Origin: Gammaproteobacteria bacterium
Lineage (GTDB): Bacteria; Pseudomonadota; Gammaproteobacteria; DSM-16500
Direction of reading: 5' to 3'
NCBI GenBank assembly: GCA_031291175.1
Contig: JARLJO010000030.1
Span: 230,648 to 294,647 of the forward strand
Length of the DNA: 64,000 nt
In this document: positions 44,160-54,934 of the stretch, one piece after another
How the letters are laid out: each line of letters begins with the position of its first letter
Numbering within the stretch: position 1 is the first letter of the stretch
Position numbers and translations under genes: made by a program
Notes under the pieces: generated by a model
What the model was told of the DNA's origin: nothing
Databases searched by the model: none
What the model saw: only the letters and a program-made list of their open reading frames with translations

Positions 44160-47100
44160 ATGATGAAAACACGGATCCCAGAGAAGCTTAAAAAGATTTT
44201 TATCGCCTGCAGCCTGAGCTTAATACTAACAATTGTATTAAACGATTCTGCAATCAGTGCACCTCAATTAGCTGGAGTGACAGCCGGCAATGTTTCGGTG
44301 ACGCAATCACCCAATTCCACTATCGTAAACCAAAGCAGTCAAAAAGCCATTATCCAATGGAACAGTTTCAATATTGGAGCAGGCGAACGAACCCAATTCG
44401 TTCAACCGAATGCAAGTTCCGTTGCACTCAATCGAATTAACCCTCAACAAGGTGCATCGCAAATCTATGGTTCGCTGGTAGCAAACGGCCGAGTGATTTT
44501 AGTCAATGGTGCGGGTATTCATTTTGGAGGAACTGCACAAGTCAACGTTGCCGGATTAATTGCATCCACTTCCGATATCTCAAACGCTAACTTTTTAAAT
44601 GGAAAATATGTTTTTGACCTCCCTTCTCAATATGGTGGTTCCATTACGAATGAAGGCAGTATTGTTGCCGCCAATCATGGCTTAGTCGCATTGATAGGAT
44701 CGAATGTCACTAACACTGGATTAGTGCAAGCTCAGCTTGGTTCTATTGTATTAGGTACGGGTGATAAATTTACTTTCGATTTTAATGGTGATCAGTTAGT
44801 TAATTTCAGTGTGGATGCGCCAGCATCTACCGGTGGCACAATCAAAAATTCAGGCAAGTTACTTTCCGATGGCGGAAAAATTTTGATTACAGCGGAAGCG
44901 GCGCAAGGTGTTTTAGATAATTCCATTAATATGGATGGTGTAGCGCAAGCTAATTCTGTTGCTTCGCACAATGGTGAAATTATTTTATCGGCGGGCGGCG
45001 GTACGGTCAATGTCACCGGCCAACTCATCGCATCCGGTAAAAGAAGTAATACAACAGGCGGCACAGTAAAAGTACTAGGCAAGCATGTTCATCTCGCTTC
45101 AACGGCATCGATTGATGTGAGTGGTCCGGCGGGTGGTGGTACAGCGCTTATTGGCGGCAATCAACATGGTGCTGGCCTAGAACAAAATGCACTGACGACC
45201 ACGATAGATAGTGGTGCTGTCATTAATGCAAGTGCTACTTCTAATGGAAATGGTGGGAATGTCGTTGTATGGTCGGATAATAATACTTTATTCTCCGGTA
45301 ATATCTTTGCAACGGGCGGCTCACACGGTGGTAATGGTGGTAATACGGAAGTATCGGGTGGCGTATTACAATATGCTGGTGTAGTTGATTTATCAGCAGC
45401 AAAAGGCAGCACGGGTTATTTGTTACTGGATCCAGCTACATTGCAGGTAGTGACAGGTGGAACGGGTACGGTCGTATCTGGGCAAAATGATGCGAGCTCT
45501 ACCACCATTTCTCCTACTATCGTTGATGCTGCGTTAAATTCTGCAAATCTTATTTTGAACGCTAATACGAATATTACTATCACAAATGCGATTTCTTGGT
45601 CGAGTGGAAATACTTTAACGCTAAGCACAAATACGACAGGTAGTACGATTAACATTAATGCCGCTATTCTTGGTACTAACGGTAAATTGGTTATCAATAC
45701 GGCTGGGACAAGCGATGTTATTTCAACCTCATCCGTAGGCGCGGTGAATGTGAATAGTTTCACATTGCAAAACGGGGCTTGGTCACAAGTTGTGGGTCAA
45801 GGTTCTCTCAGTGCGGCTTCTTCACTACCTACTTTCAGTAGTGTCGGTAACTTTACTATCCAAGGTGGCACATTCTTACGTGCTGCGGGTGGCGATGGCA
45901 CGAGTACAGCAACTCCTTATCAGATTACTGATATATACGGCTTGCAAGGTATGGCTGGATTCTTAAATAGCAATTTTGCTTTAAACAATAATATTGATGC
46001 GACTCAAACAGCAAATTGGAATGCCGGCGCCGGTTTTTCACCTATTGGGAACTCCCCTGATTACTTTACCGGTAGCTTTAACGGAAACAATTACATTATT
46101 AATAAACTCACGATGAATCGATCAGCTGATTCTTATGTCGCGCTCTTTGGTGCGATATCAGGCGCCACGATACAAAATGTCGGCCTAACTAGCGTGAATA
46201 TTACGGGTCAACAATATGTGGCCAGTTTGGTTGGGTACTCTGATCTTACTGCACCCCAAGTTGCAACCATTCAAAATGTTTATGCAACAGGATCCGTCAC
46301 GGCAAGTGGAGATTCTGCCGGTGGCTTGGTTGGCTTCTTGGCGCAAGGTAACCTAAGTACCTCTTACGCGAATGTCACGGTAGCCGGCCAAAATGGTGTA
46401 GGTGGTTTAGTGGGTTATTTATCTATATCCGCTGGGGTAATACAGAATTCCTATAGTTTGGGCAATGTGTTGGGTAACGACTCCGTCGGCGGTTTGGTCG
46501 GAAGCATTGATTCAAACGGTAGAAGATACGGTATGGTGACTAACTCCTATAGTACTGGTGCGGTGACAGGTACAACAAATGCCGGTGGTTTGATTGGTAG
46601 TAACCGACAATCCGATTTCGTTAATGTTACCAACAGTTTTTGGGATGTCACAACCTCTGGTCTAGGGGTTGATGGTGATGTGGTAGGAAGCGCGGGGGGG
46701 ATAGGTTACTCAACAACCAATTTATTAAGTGCGAATACTTATATGAGCGCAGGCTGGGATTTAACGACCTCAGTGCTCGCTGGAAATACACCACCTAGTA
46801 ATATTTGGTTTAGTTTCGATGGTAGAACGCGCCCTATGTTAATGATGGAGTACAGCACCAATTTGACTAATGCACACCAAGTACAATTAGCCGGATCCAC
46901 GCTGGGTGCTAATTATACGTTAGCTAATGATATCGACTTCGCGAGTTCTTTTAATAATGCTTCTGAAATCTGGGGAACAAATCGAAGTACAAGCACCGGT
47001 ATCGGATTTGTTCCAATAGCATTTGATAATAGTTCAGGTTACCCCTCAGTTTATACAGGAACTTTTGATGGTCAATACCATATTTTGAATAATATGTTAA

Positions 47101-50100
47101 TTACAGATTCACCAGCCTCTTTTTCAGGCGCAGCCGGATTTATTGCGCGTCTCGATACCAATGGTGTGATTGAAAACTTAGGCCTTACCAATGCTTTTAT
47201 GACGACAACAAACGGAAATACTTATGATGTTGGTGTCTTAGCAGGTACGAGCGATGGTTTGATCCAGCGCTCATTTGCAACAGGAACAATACAACATGTG
47301 GGCGCCTACATTGGTGGATTAGTCGGTGATATGTCAAGCGGAACTATTTCAGACAGTTACGCAGATGTTTATATCAATGCAACTGGAGCGGGAAGTGTTG
47401 TAGGTTTATTGGGTAGTGGTGCTACTGTGACTAACTCATTTGGCCTTGGATATGCTACTGGATACGTGCAAGGCGGTTTTGCATTTTCAGCAGGTGGCAC
47501 AATTACCAATGGATTTTGGAATGTAGATACTGTCGGGACGAATGTGGTGAGTGGTAACTCAATAGGGTTAACCAACGCGCAAATGCAACAACAATCGAGT
47601 TATACCGGTTTCGATTTTACTAATATTTGGGCTATTATCCCAGGTCAATCGTATGCTTATCTAAAAGGTTTTTATCCTACCACACCACAAGTGGTGAGTG
47701 GCACAACAGGAAGCAGTGGTGGTGACTTGGTAGCGTTGGCTGTGAACGGCGTCAATACTTCGCTTTCAACTTATACAGGCGCGAGTACTGTTGCAACCAA
47801 TAGTTCCCCTATTAATTCCAGTGCGCCAGGATTTTATTATTTCTTGTTGCCCAGTGGCACCATTGCCGATGGATCTTATCTCTTAACTTATCTCAATAAT
47901 GCGACTGTTAAAGGCAATGCGATTTCTAAAGTACACGCAGGAGAGCAGAATACAGAATTAAACATGGGGGCTAATAGCGTTAATGTCGGGGATATTAATG
48001 CAAATAATTTTTCATCGGTAGATTTGGCGGCCGCTAGCGGTTCATTACAATCATCCAATCCGAACTATATTCTCTATGCAGTTGCCGGATCCAATATTAC
48101 ATTCAATGATAATACCGGTTTTGGAACGTCTGCGAATACAATCTATACATTAGATGGCACGATAACGAGTGTGAGTAATCCCGGTGTGATAAGCGGCGCA
48201 TTGGATTTTGCAGGCAGGTTGAATTTAACAAGCGATACGACCTTCGATAACAGTACCTTTACACAATATTTTGGTAATCTTGTAGGTCCTTATGCCGTTG
48301 TTCTGAACGGGACGGGTAATAAAACAATAGCAGGCGCGAGCGTCGGCACGTTGACTGTAGGTAACTTAGGTGATGGTGCCACAACAACCATCAACGGAAC
48401 AGTCATCGCCACTAACGATCAAATTTATAATGAAGCTACTACATTAGGAACAAATGATAGTGTCATTGAATCGACAGCGGGTTCTGTCAATATGCAAGCT
48501 ATCAGTTGGAGCACAGGGAATCAGCTATTTATTAGCGCTAATCATTACATCTTTTTAAATGGCAATGTAACAGCACCTTTAGGCACATTGCTGTTGAGCG
48601 CAACCAATTCTGGTGGTACTTCAGTTGGATCAGGTAGTGGTGTTCCTACTGAGATGGCTAATTCAGTTTCGGTTAATAACTTTGAGTTAGCACAAGGTGT
48701 ATGGAGCCAGGAAGCGGATACTCTACCGAGTTTTATAGTCAATAACAGTTTTAGTCTCGGATCAGGATCAATTTATGGTGGGGCCTTTGCTGCAGAATTT
48801 ACCCGAATAAATACAAACAGTGGTTTAGGCATCGATGATGTTTTTGGGCTGCAAGGTCTAGCCACACAAAATACAGCAGGTAATACCTACTTGTTAACGG
48901 GGAATATAAGCGCATCCTATACCAATGCTTGGATTAATGGATTCATCCCTATTGGTAATACCTTATCACCATTTAATGCAACGTTTAACGGTGGAAACTT
49001 TGTCATCGATTATCTGACTGTTAATACCGTAGGAAATGCAGGTTTGTTCGGCGTGACGGGTTCATCTGCAGTCATTAGCAATGTTGGACTGACTAATGCA
49101 AGTGTCACCACACATCTCAATAGCACAAACACAGGAGCGGGTATTTTAGTTGGTTCTAACAGCGGTACAATCAGTGAAGCTTTTAGCACAGGCAGTGTTC
49201 AATCATCGGCTGGCACGGACAATCCAACGGTTTATGTGGGTGGCTTGGTGGGTCTTAACCAAGGCAACATTAGTAATGCTTATAGTTTAGCCGCAGTGAC
49301 GGTTGCCGATACGACTAGTGCAACCACATATAACGTAGGTGGTTTAGTTGGCAGCAATGGCGCTAGTGGTGTCATTAATGAAACTTATAGCGCAGGACCG
49401 GTCAGTGCAGCAACGAGTGGCACCTACACGGGCGCAACAACATTGGGTGGTTTGGTTGCCACGAATGCATCAGGAACGATAACAAACAGTTATTATGATT
49501 CTGATGCTTCAGGTCGATTGACAAGTGCTGGTGGGACGGCAGAATCGACCGCCAACATGCAACAGCAATCTACGTTTGCTGGATTTGATTTTGTCAATAT
49601 ATGGGGAATTCAAGCTAACAATTACCCTTATTTCACGGGTATTTATCCAAGTGGTCCACCAACAGAGCTTTCAGGGTATGCACCTGCAGGTACACCAGTA
49701 GGTACGCTATTAGACTTAGCAGTGGGTGGTTCTATTATCTCAACAGCAACCACAAATGGTAATGGATTCTATACATTCTTGGTAAATAGCATCAGTAATG
49801 GCGCTCCGATTTTTATCTATATCAGTGGTTCAAGCGTCATTGGCAATCTTTTGACTTATGCAACAGGTACAACGCAGTCGGGTTTAAATCTAACAGCCAA
49901 CACCATTCTTGTTGGCAATAGTGCTTCTAATACAGTCTCAAATACATTTCTGAGTACAAGTCTCGGTAGTTTGAGTGATAGTGGGATTTTATATAGTGTC
50001 TCAGGCGTTGACCTAACCATTGGGAATTCCACAAATCAAAATGTTAATTTCATCACAACTCCAACGACGCAGTATGCACTAGAAGGCAACATATATACTA

Positions 50101-52592
50101 TCAGTGGTGGCACTAGCAATATTACATTTAATGGTCCTGTTACATTGAGTATTTCACCGACTATTTCACTTAATGCCGGGAGTGTGACTTTTAACGGAAC
50201 GCTTGATGGCAGCACAGGCAGTGAAGTATTGACTTTATCGACGCCAGGCGGTGCGCACTTTAACGGTGTGGTTGGTAATACAATGCAACTAGGTGGGATT
50301 ACCATCAATCAAAATATTGGGGAAGTGGATTCCATTGGAGCAAATATCAACACACTTAATGGAGCACAGACTTATAACAACTCTGTTCTGATTACGGGTG
50401 CTTCTACTATTACCCTAACGGGCGCAGGAATTACCTTTGCAGGCACTGTAACAGGAAGTGGCCAAGGGTTGGTGTTAAGCGATAGTCAGACTTCGATATT
50501 AGGTGCAGATGTCACGGGGTTAAGCAGTTTGATGACAGATGCAGTTAACATTACTAGTAGCCACATCACCACTTCTGGTTTGCAAAGCTATGGCGCAGTT
50601 GGCATCCTTAACAACATAATATTTGCATCAACAGCAGCAGGCAGTATTACTTTTAATAGTAATATCGATAGTGGGGTCGAGGTCTTGTCAAACATAACAT
50701 TTGCTGACGGAAGTGGATTATTAACTTTTAATGGCGCAATTGGTTCGATGTCACTGTTGAACAGTTTGTCCATCGGTATTAGTGATCCAACACGATTAAA
50801 TGGAGGATCAGTAGCTACTAGCGGAGCGCAAACGTATGGTAGTACAGTGACATTAGGCGCGGATTCAGTCTTAAGTGGATCAGGTATTAGCTTTAATAAT
50901 ACTGTCTCGGGTGCCGGTCTTTATGCTTTAACTTTACAAGATGGGAGTATCTCTACTTTCTCGGGGGCTGTTAGTGGTCTGACAACGTTGACGACCTATA
51001 GTGTTAATCTTGCCGGAGGTAGCATTTCAACTTCAGGCGCTCAAACTTATAATCAGGTGACATTGGGATCAGATACTACCCTGACCTCAGCCGGTGGTGG
51101 CATCACATTTAATAGTACGATTGATGGCACCTATGGATTAGCAATAGCTAATAATAGTGGCCCTGTTATGTTCAATTATCAAATCGGTAGCAGTACGCCA
51201 TTAGCCAGTTTAACAGTGGGTACAGGTGACGATATGCTCTTCCAGCCAAGCGCTAATAGTGTTACTACCACAGGATCACAAATTTATAACAGTGGTTTGA
51301 CATTAACTGGAGATACGGTATTCACTTCAACAGGAGCGGGTAGTATTTCATTGATGCATGATTTGGATGCAACGGGTATCAATGTCACGTTGACGGGTGG
51401 AACAGGGAACGCTTTCACATTAGCAGGTGCTTTATCGGCACTGTCTATTTCAGTTTTGGGGGGTAGCGGGTCGAATTCATTGCTTGTTGATTCAACTGAT
51501 CCAGAGTCATGGGTCATCGGATTTGACAATGGTGGTTCGATCAATGGTATATCAAATATCACAGGTGCATTCAGTTTTAGTGGAATACAGAATTTGATTG
51601 GCGGTAGCAATGCCAATACGTTTACCATGACGGGTGGAGCTTCATTATCAGGCTCAATCACAGGCGGTAGCGGATTAAATAATACCTTAGTAGGTGATAA
51701 TGTAAATGATACCTTTAATATTACGGGAACAAACAGCGGTACTGTAACGGATGTCTTTGGCAATTTTAGTCAAATTCAAAATTTAGTGGGTGGTAATCTA
51801 GGCAACACTTTTGTCTTTAGTAATAATGCAGGCGTTACCGGCACTATTACTGGTGGTACAAGCGCTGATACGTTAGATTATTCAGCTTATACGACACCGG
51901 TGAATGTCTCGCTCACCAATGATGGTGAAGGCATAACAAAAAATATAGGATCGTCATCAATCGGTGCATTCACTAATATTTTTAATATCGTGGGTGATAG
52001 CACGGGAACCAGTACATTACAGCTGTTATCGAATAAAGCGAATACATTCACAGTGAATGGGGCAGGATTTGGTACGGTGCTTGATCCAGTTGCTTTCACT
52101 GGATTCACTACTTTAATCGGTAGTTCTTTTAATAATAATACAGTGAATTTTTCGGGGATTTATTCTTACAGTGGGGGAAATAATCTTTATACTGCTTACG
52201 GCACGCAATTTACACTTATCAATATTCAAAATATAGGCGGTCAGGAAATTGATCCGCCAGCACCTCCGTCACCGCAACCGCCTGCTCCATCACCTACTTT
52301 CTCAACTTCGTCTGCTGATGATGGTAATAATAATTCAAATGCATCAACGCCACCTTCAAATGTGTCCGTGACCCAGGTGATCACATCGGGTAATTCGGGT
52401 ACTTATGGCAATAATCCAAATAATTCCCAGCAGCCGAACTCATCCGATTCGTCCGATTTTTCAGGCGTATTGGTGGGAGCATCTTCGGTTGTGATTGTGG
52501 TAAATAATAATCTCACTGATATTTTTCAAAATCAGCAAACATTGGATATTACGACGTCAACAAGTCAAAATTTTGCAACGTGTGGTGGTTAG
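44160..52592 (+). CDS. Giant TPS-type adhesin with GLUG repeats
   Basis: The product is 2810 residues; the Met at 44163 has a better-spaced ribosome site (AGGTG) than the first Met. Residues 1-~34 are an extended signal peptide (basic start, then LKKIFIACSLSLILTIVL). Residues ~35-260 match the TPS/haemagglutinin-activation domain: the Q-W-N-S-F-N-I-G motif, S-x-V-A-L-N-R-I, and N-P-x-G-I-type turns. After that come long Ser/Thr/Gly/Asn-rich beta-helix repeats with GLUG-type motifs (GGLVGFL, GGLVGYL, GGLVGSI, GGLIGSN and later GGLVGLN, GGLVGSN). The C-terminus is Pro-rich then Ser/Asn-rich and ends in ATCGG, with no toxin domain and no autotransporter barrel. It is probably exported by a TpsB partner encoded elsewhere and acts in attachment. 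Very low Lys and almost no Cys, as usual for such proteins. Confidence 0.88.
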   Translation: MMKTRIPEKLKKIFIACSLSLILTIVLNDSAISAPQLAGVTAGNVSVTQSPNSTIVNQSSQKAIIQWNSFNIGAGERTQFVQPNASSVALNRINPQQGASQIYGSLVANGRVILVNGAGIHFGGTAQVNVAGLIASTSDISNANFLNGKYVFDLPSQYGGSITNEGSIVAANHGLVALIGSNVTNTGLVQAQLGSIVLGTGDKFTFDFNGDQLVNFSVDAPASTGGTIKNSGKLLSDGGKILITAEAAQGVLDNSINMDGVAQANSVASHNGEIILSAGGGTVNVTGQLIASGKRSNTTGGTVKVLGKHVHLASTASIDVSGPAGGGTALIGGNQHGAGLEQNALTTTIDSGAVINASATSNGNGGNVVVWSDNNTLFSGNIFATGGSHGGNGGNTEVSGGVLQYAGVVDLSAAKGSTGYLLLDPATLQVVTGGTGTVVSGQNDASSTTISPTIVDAALNSANLILNANTNITITNAISWSSGNTLTLSTNTTGSTININAAILGTNGKLVINTAGTSDVISTSSVGAVNVNSFTLQNGAWSQVVGQGSLSAASSLPTFSSVGNFTIQGGTFLRAAGGDGTSTATPYQITDIYGLQGMAGFLNSNFALNNNIDATQTANWNAGAGFSPIGNSPDYFTGSFNGNNYIINKLTMNRSADSYVALFGAISGATIQNVGLTSVNITGQQYVASLVGYSDLTAPQVATIQNVYATGSVTASGDSAGGLVGFLAQGNLSTSYANVTVAGQNGVGGLVGYLSISAGVIQNSYSLGNVLGNDSVGGLVGSIDSNGRRYGMVTNSYSTGAVTGTTNAGGLIGSNRQSDFVNVTNSFWDVTTSGLGVDGDVVGSAGGIGYSTTNLLSANTYMSAGWDLTTSVLAGNTPPSNIWFSFDGRTRPMLMMEYSTNLTNAHQVQLAGSTLGANYTLANDIDFASSFNNASEIWGTNRSTSTGIGFVPIAFDNSSGYPSVYTGTFDGQYHILNNMLITDSPASFSGAAGFIARLDTNGVIENLGLTNAFMTTTNGNTYDVGVLAGTSDGLIQRSFATGTIQHVGAYIGGLVGDMSSGTISDSYADVYINATGAGSVVGLLGSGATVTNSFGLGYATGYVQGGFAFSAGGTITNGFWNVDTVGTNVVSGNSIGLTNAQMQQQSSYTGFDFTNIWAIIPGQSYAYLKGFYPTTPQVVSGTTGSSGGDLVALAVNGVNTSLSTYTGASTVATNSSPINSSAPGFYYFLLPSGTIADGSYLLTYLNNATVKGNAISKVHAGEQNTELNMGANSVNVGDINANNFSSVDLAAASGSLQSSNPNYILYAVAGSNITFNDNTGFGTSANTIYTLDGTITSVSNPGVISGALDFAGRLNLTSDTTFDNSTFTQYFGNLVGPYAVVLNGTGNKTIAGASVGTLTVGNLGDGATTTINGTVIATNDQIYNEATTLGTNDSVIESTAGSVNMQAISWSTGNQLFISANHYIFLNGNVTAPLGTLLLSATNSGGTSVGSGSGVPTEMANSVSVNNFELAQGVWSQEADTLPSFIVNNSFSLGSGSIYGGAFAAEFTRINTNSGLGIDDVFGLQGLATQNTAGNTYLLTGNISASYTNAWINGFIPIGNTLSPFNATFNGGNFVIDYLTVNTVGNAGLFGVTGSSAVISNVGLTNASVTTHLNSTNTGAGILVGSNSGTISEAFSTGSVQSSAGTDNPTVYVGGLVGLNQGNISNAYSLAAVTVADTTSATTYNVGGLVGSNGASGVINETYSAGPVSAATSGTYTGATTLGGLVATNASGTITNSYYDSDASGRLTSAGGTAESTANMQQQSTFAGFDFVNIWGIQANNYPYFTGIYPSGPPTELSGYAPAGTPVGTLLDLAVGGSIISTATTNGNGFYTFLVNSISNGAPIFIYISGSSVIGNLLTYATGTTQSGLNLTANTILVGNSASNTVSNTFLSTSLGSLSDSGILYSVSGVDLTIGNSTNQNVNFITTPTTQYALEGNIYTISGGTSNITFNGPVTLSISPTISLNAGSVTFNGTLDGSTGSEVLTLSTPGGAHFNGVVGNTMQLGGITINQNIGEVDSIGANINTLNGAQTYNNSVLITGASTITLTGAGITFAGTVTGSGQGLVLSDSQTSILGADVTGLSSLMTDAVNITSSHITTSGLQSYGAVGILNNIIFASTAAGSITFNSNIDSGVEVLSNITFADGSGLLTFNGAIGSMSLLNSLSIGISDPTRLNGGSVATSGAQTYGSTVTLGADSVLSGSGISFNNTVSGAGLYALTLQDGSISTFSGAVSGLTTLTTYSVNLAGGSISTSGAQTYNQVTLGSDTTLTSAGGGITFNSTIDGTYGLAIANNSGPVMFNYQIGSSTPLASLTVGTGDDMLFQPSANSVTTTGSQIYNSGLTLTGDTVFTSTGAGSISLMHDLDATGINVTLTGGTGNAFTLAGALSALSISVLGGSGSNSLLVDSTDPESWVIGFDNGGSINGISNITGAFSFSGIQNLIGGSNANTFTMTGGASLSGSITGGSGLNNTLVGDNVNDTFNITGTNSGTVTDVFGNFSQIQNLVGGNLGNTFVFSNNAGVTGTITGGTSADTLDYSAYTTPVNVSLTNDGEGITKNIGSSSIGAFTNIFNIVGDSTGTSTLQLLSNKANTFTVNGAGFGTVLDPVAFTGFTTLIGSSFNNNTVNFSGIYSYSGGNNLYTAYGTQFTLINIQNIGGQEIDPPAPPSPQPPAPSPTFSTSSADDGNNNSNASTPPSNVSVTQVITSGNSGTYGNNPNNSQQPNSSDSSDFSGVLVGASSVVIVVNNNLTDIFQNQQTLDITTSTSQNFATCGG

Positions 52593-52685
52593 TAAAAAAG
52601 TCACTGAGATGAAAAGAGGGATTTGATTTCTGAGCAAGTTGTTTGAATGAGATGGCAATGGAAAGAGGCGAAAAGGGCTTAAAAA

Positions 52686-52718
52686 AGCTGGGCCTCGCGT
52701 TTTTCGCTTGGCCCAACT
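52686..52718 (-). terminator. Terminator of the DEAD-box helicase gene
   Basis: On the minus strand AGTTGGGCC...GGCCCAGCT is followed by TTTTTT. The stem also lies after the adhesin gene but the U-tract is only good on the minus strand. Confidence 0.7.
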
Positions 52719-52736
52719 TAATTAAATTAGACTGAC

Positions 52737-54500
52737 TTAGTCATCACGACGTGATTTAGCACGTTCACCCGTTTTGCTTTTTAATCTGGAGCTAGGTGCG
52801 CCAGCATCATTGGATCTCGCACGAAATGGTTTGTCGTCATTCGATCTTCCACGAAATGGTTTGTCACCTGCCGATTTAGATCGGAAAGGTTTGTCATCAT
52901 TTGATCTAGCACGGAAGGGTTTGTCGTCACCCGATCTCACGCGAGCGGGTCTGTCGTCATTAGATCTAGCGCGGAACGGCTTGTCTTCACTGGATCTAGC
53001 ACGGAAGGGTCTGCTGTCATCATTAGATCTCGCACGGAACGGCTTATCTTCGCTGGATCTAGCACGGAAGGGTCTGCTGTCGTCGTTTGATCTAGCGCGG
53101 AACGGCTTGTCTTCACCGGATCTAGCACGGAAGGGTTTGCTGTCATCGTTTGATCTGGCACGGAACGGCTTGTCTTCACTGGATCTAGCACGAAACGGTC
53201 TGCTGTCATCGCTTGATTTACCACGGAATGGTTTGTCATCAGACTTGCCACGATAAGCGGGTTTAGCGCTTTTGGAATAACCATTATCAGACTTGTAACC
53301 ACCTTTACCTTTGTAGCCTTTGCTGCTTTTTTCAGAGCCGGCATTCATGTTCATGCGCTTGGTTGGCTCTAATCCTGCAATGGTTTCAATTTGTAAACGT
53401 TTGCCGATATAGCGTTCGATTTTTTGTAAGTGACGACCATCCATCGGTAAGCCAAATGAAATAGCAATACCAGATTTGCCAGCACGTCCGGTACGACCAA
53501 TACGATGCACATAGTCTTCGGAGAATTTTGGTAAATCATAATTGAATACGTGAGTAACATCTGAAATATCAATACCACGTGCTGCAATATCGGTTGCAAC
53601 CAGGAATTGAATTTTGCCACGACGTAATTGTTCTACTGTTCTGTTACGCACATTCTGTTTTAAATCGCCATGCAACGCTGCTGCCGCATAACCTTGGTTA
53701 CACAATTCGTTTGCCAGGTTATCAGCATTGATTTTGGTTGCTGAAAAGATAATCGCTTTAAAAATATTACCATTATCCAAGAAATGCTGAAGCAGACGAT
53801 TTTTATGCTGCATGTTATCAGCCAAGTACAATTCTTGTTTAATTTGCAGAGGTGATAATACTTGTTCAGACATATCCACTCTGACTGGATTCTTCAGCAA
53901 GTGACGAATCACGGTGGATAGCTTGTTATCAACGGTTGCGCTAAATAGCAATGTTTGACGGGTTTCTGGGGTCATTTTAGAGATGTGTTTTACATCATCA
54001 ATAAAGCCCATATCTAACATGCGATCGGCTTCATCCAAAATTAACATTTCAATGTTGGACAAATCGACTTTGCCATTTTCCATGTGGTCCATCAAGCGAC
54101 CTGGTGTTGCAACAACGATATCCACAGCGCGTGACAAGTCACGTAATTGCTGACGATATGGCATGCCGCCAACTAGGCTGACGATATTAAAGCGCATGAA
54201 CTTACCGTATTTGCCAGCAGCAATAGTGATCTGTGCCGCTAACTCACGTGTTGGCGTCAAAATCAAAATACGAGGCTTGTTGGTGGATGGCGATAAGCTT
54301 AGGCGATGCAAAGCAGGTAAAACGAAAGCGGCGGTTTTGCCGGTACCGGTTGGTGCTGATGCAACAATATCTTTGCCTAACATGATCTCAGGAATCGAGC
54401 TTGCTTGAATCGGGGTGAGTTTGGTGTAGCCGCATGCTTCTAGCGCTTTAGAAATATTGGGATCTAAATTTAAAGATGCAAAAGTGTTAATATTTTCCAT
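52737..54500 (-). CDS. DEAD-box RNA helicase with repeated basic tail (RhlE-like)
   Basis: The product is 587 residues. The helicase core (residues ~1-375) carries the Q motif (F..L.L...I..AL...GY..LTPIQ), Walker A APTGTGKT (49-56), P-T-R-E-L, G-G, T-P-G-R, DEAD (~155), SAT, and the C-terminal H-R-I-G-R-T-G-R-A-G motif VI. Residues ~385-587 are an Arg/Ser/Asp-rich tail with more than ten units of the form KPFRARS-N/S-D/E-D. The tail is likely disordered and RNA-binding; its composition is similar to but far more regular than RhlE tails. Role: ATP-dependent RNA unwinding in ribosome assembly or RNA decay, often cold-induced. It converges on the giant adhesin gene. Confidence 0.93.
   Translation of the reverse strand: MENINTFASLNLDPNISKALEACGYTKLTPIQASSIPEIMLGKDIVASAPTGTGKTAAFVLPALHRLSLSPSTNKPRILILTPTRELAAQITIAAGKYGKFMRFNIVSLVGGMPYRQQLRDLSRAVDIVVATPGRLMDHMENGKVDLSNIEMLILDEADRMLDMGFIDDVKHISKMTPETRQTLLFSATVDNKLSTVIRHLLKNPVRVDMSEQVLSPLQIKQELYLADNMQHKNRLLQHFLDNGNIFKAIIFSATKINADNLANELCNQGYAAAALHGDLKQNVRNRTVEQLRRGKIQFLVATDIAARGIDISDVTHVFNYDLPKFSEDYVHRIGRTGRAGKSGIAISFGLPMDGRHLQKIERYIGKRLQIETIAGLEPTKRMNMNAGSEKSSKGYKGKGGYKSDNGYSKSAKPAYRGKSDDKPFRGKSSDDSRPFRARSSEDKPFRARSNDDSKPFRARSGEDKPFRARSNDDSRPFRARSSEDKPFRARSNDDSRPFRARSSEDKPFRARSNDDRPARVRSGDDKPFRARSNDDKPFRSKSAGDKPFRGRSNDDKPFRARSNDAGAPSSRLKSKTGERAKSRRDD
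52800..53240 (-). repeat. Coding tandem repeat in the helicase tail
   Basis: About a dozen ~33-39-bp units (plus-strand core GATCTAGCACGGAA and GGTTTGTCTTC/GTCATC-like joints) encode KPFRARS-type units. The near-identity of the DNA copies suggests recent expansion by slippage or recombination. Confidence 0.8.
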
Positions 54501-54934
54501 ATTTTCCTCAAAAAATGCAAATGCAAGCCATACGGGTTGTCATCGCATCTTGCGAAGAGGGAGCCCGGCTCAGCTGGCGTTAATGTATATCATTGCCAAC
54601 GTAAACCTAGACTATTTAGGCAGTATTCTCACCTAAGATCAGCAAAAAGCTTGGAGGGGAGATGTCATTGGAAATGATCATATAGTGTTTCTCAGCGCGT
54701 ATGATCACCGTTTAATCAAAAAATTGCAAGCGACTTTTTTATAAAACAATTTATGACGAGAAAGCGCACGAAAGAGAGGTGGTCGTAGGTAAGAATAAAA
54801 AACAAATAAATCAATAAGTTATTTGATGAATCAATTAGGGTTATTTCTTATTACCATAGGCTTTCAAAATGTTATAATGGCTACCATAGCGCTGCTATTG
54901 GATGGTAGCGAGGGATAATATAAGGAAGATGCCT
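54501..54934. other. Intergenic, 434 bp, divergent promoter region
   Basis: No gene seen. It separates the helicase gene from the divergent redox operon and includes the helicase 5' leader, which is rather long (possible cold-shock-type leader), plus a possible promoter at 54851-54878. Confidence 0.5.
54851..54878 (+). promoter_or_regulatory. Possible promoter of the AhpD-like operon
   Basis: -10 TATAAT (54873-54878) with a 16-bp spacer to TTACCA (54851-54856), a 4/6 match to the -35 consensus. Confidence 0.45.

Noticed and set aside
52800-53240. Possible CRISPR array
   Set aside because: Repeats are in frame inside a clear helicase gene, with no spacers of constant length.
52774-53256. 160-codon open frame on the plus strand
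   Set aside because: Antisense to the repeated tail of the DEAD-box helicase; low-complexity shadow of the KPFRARS repeats.
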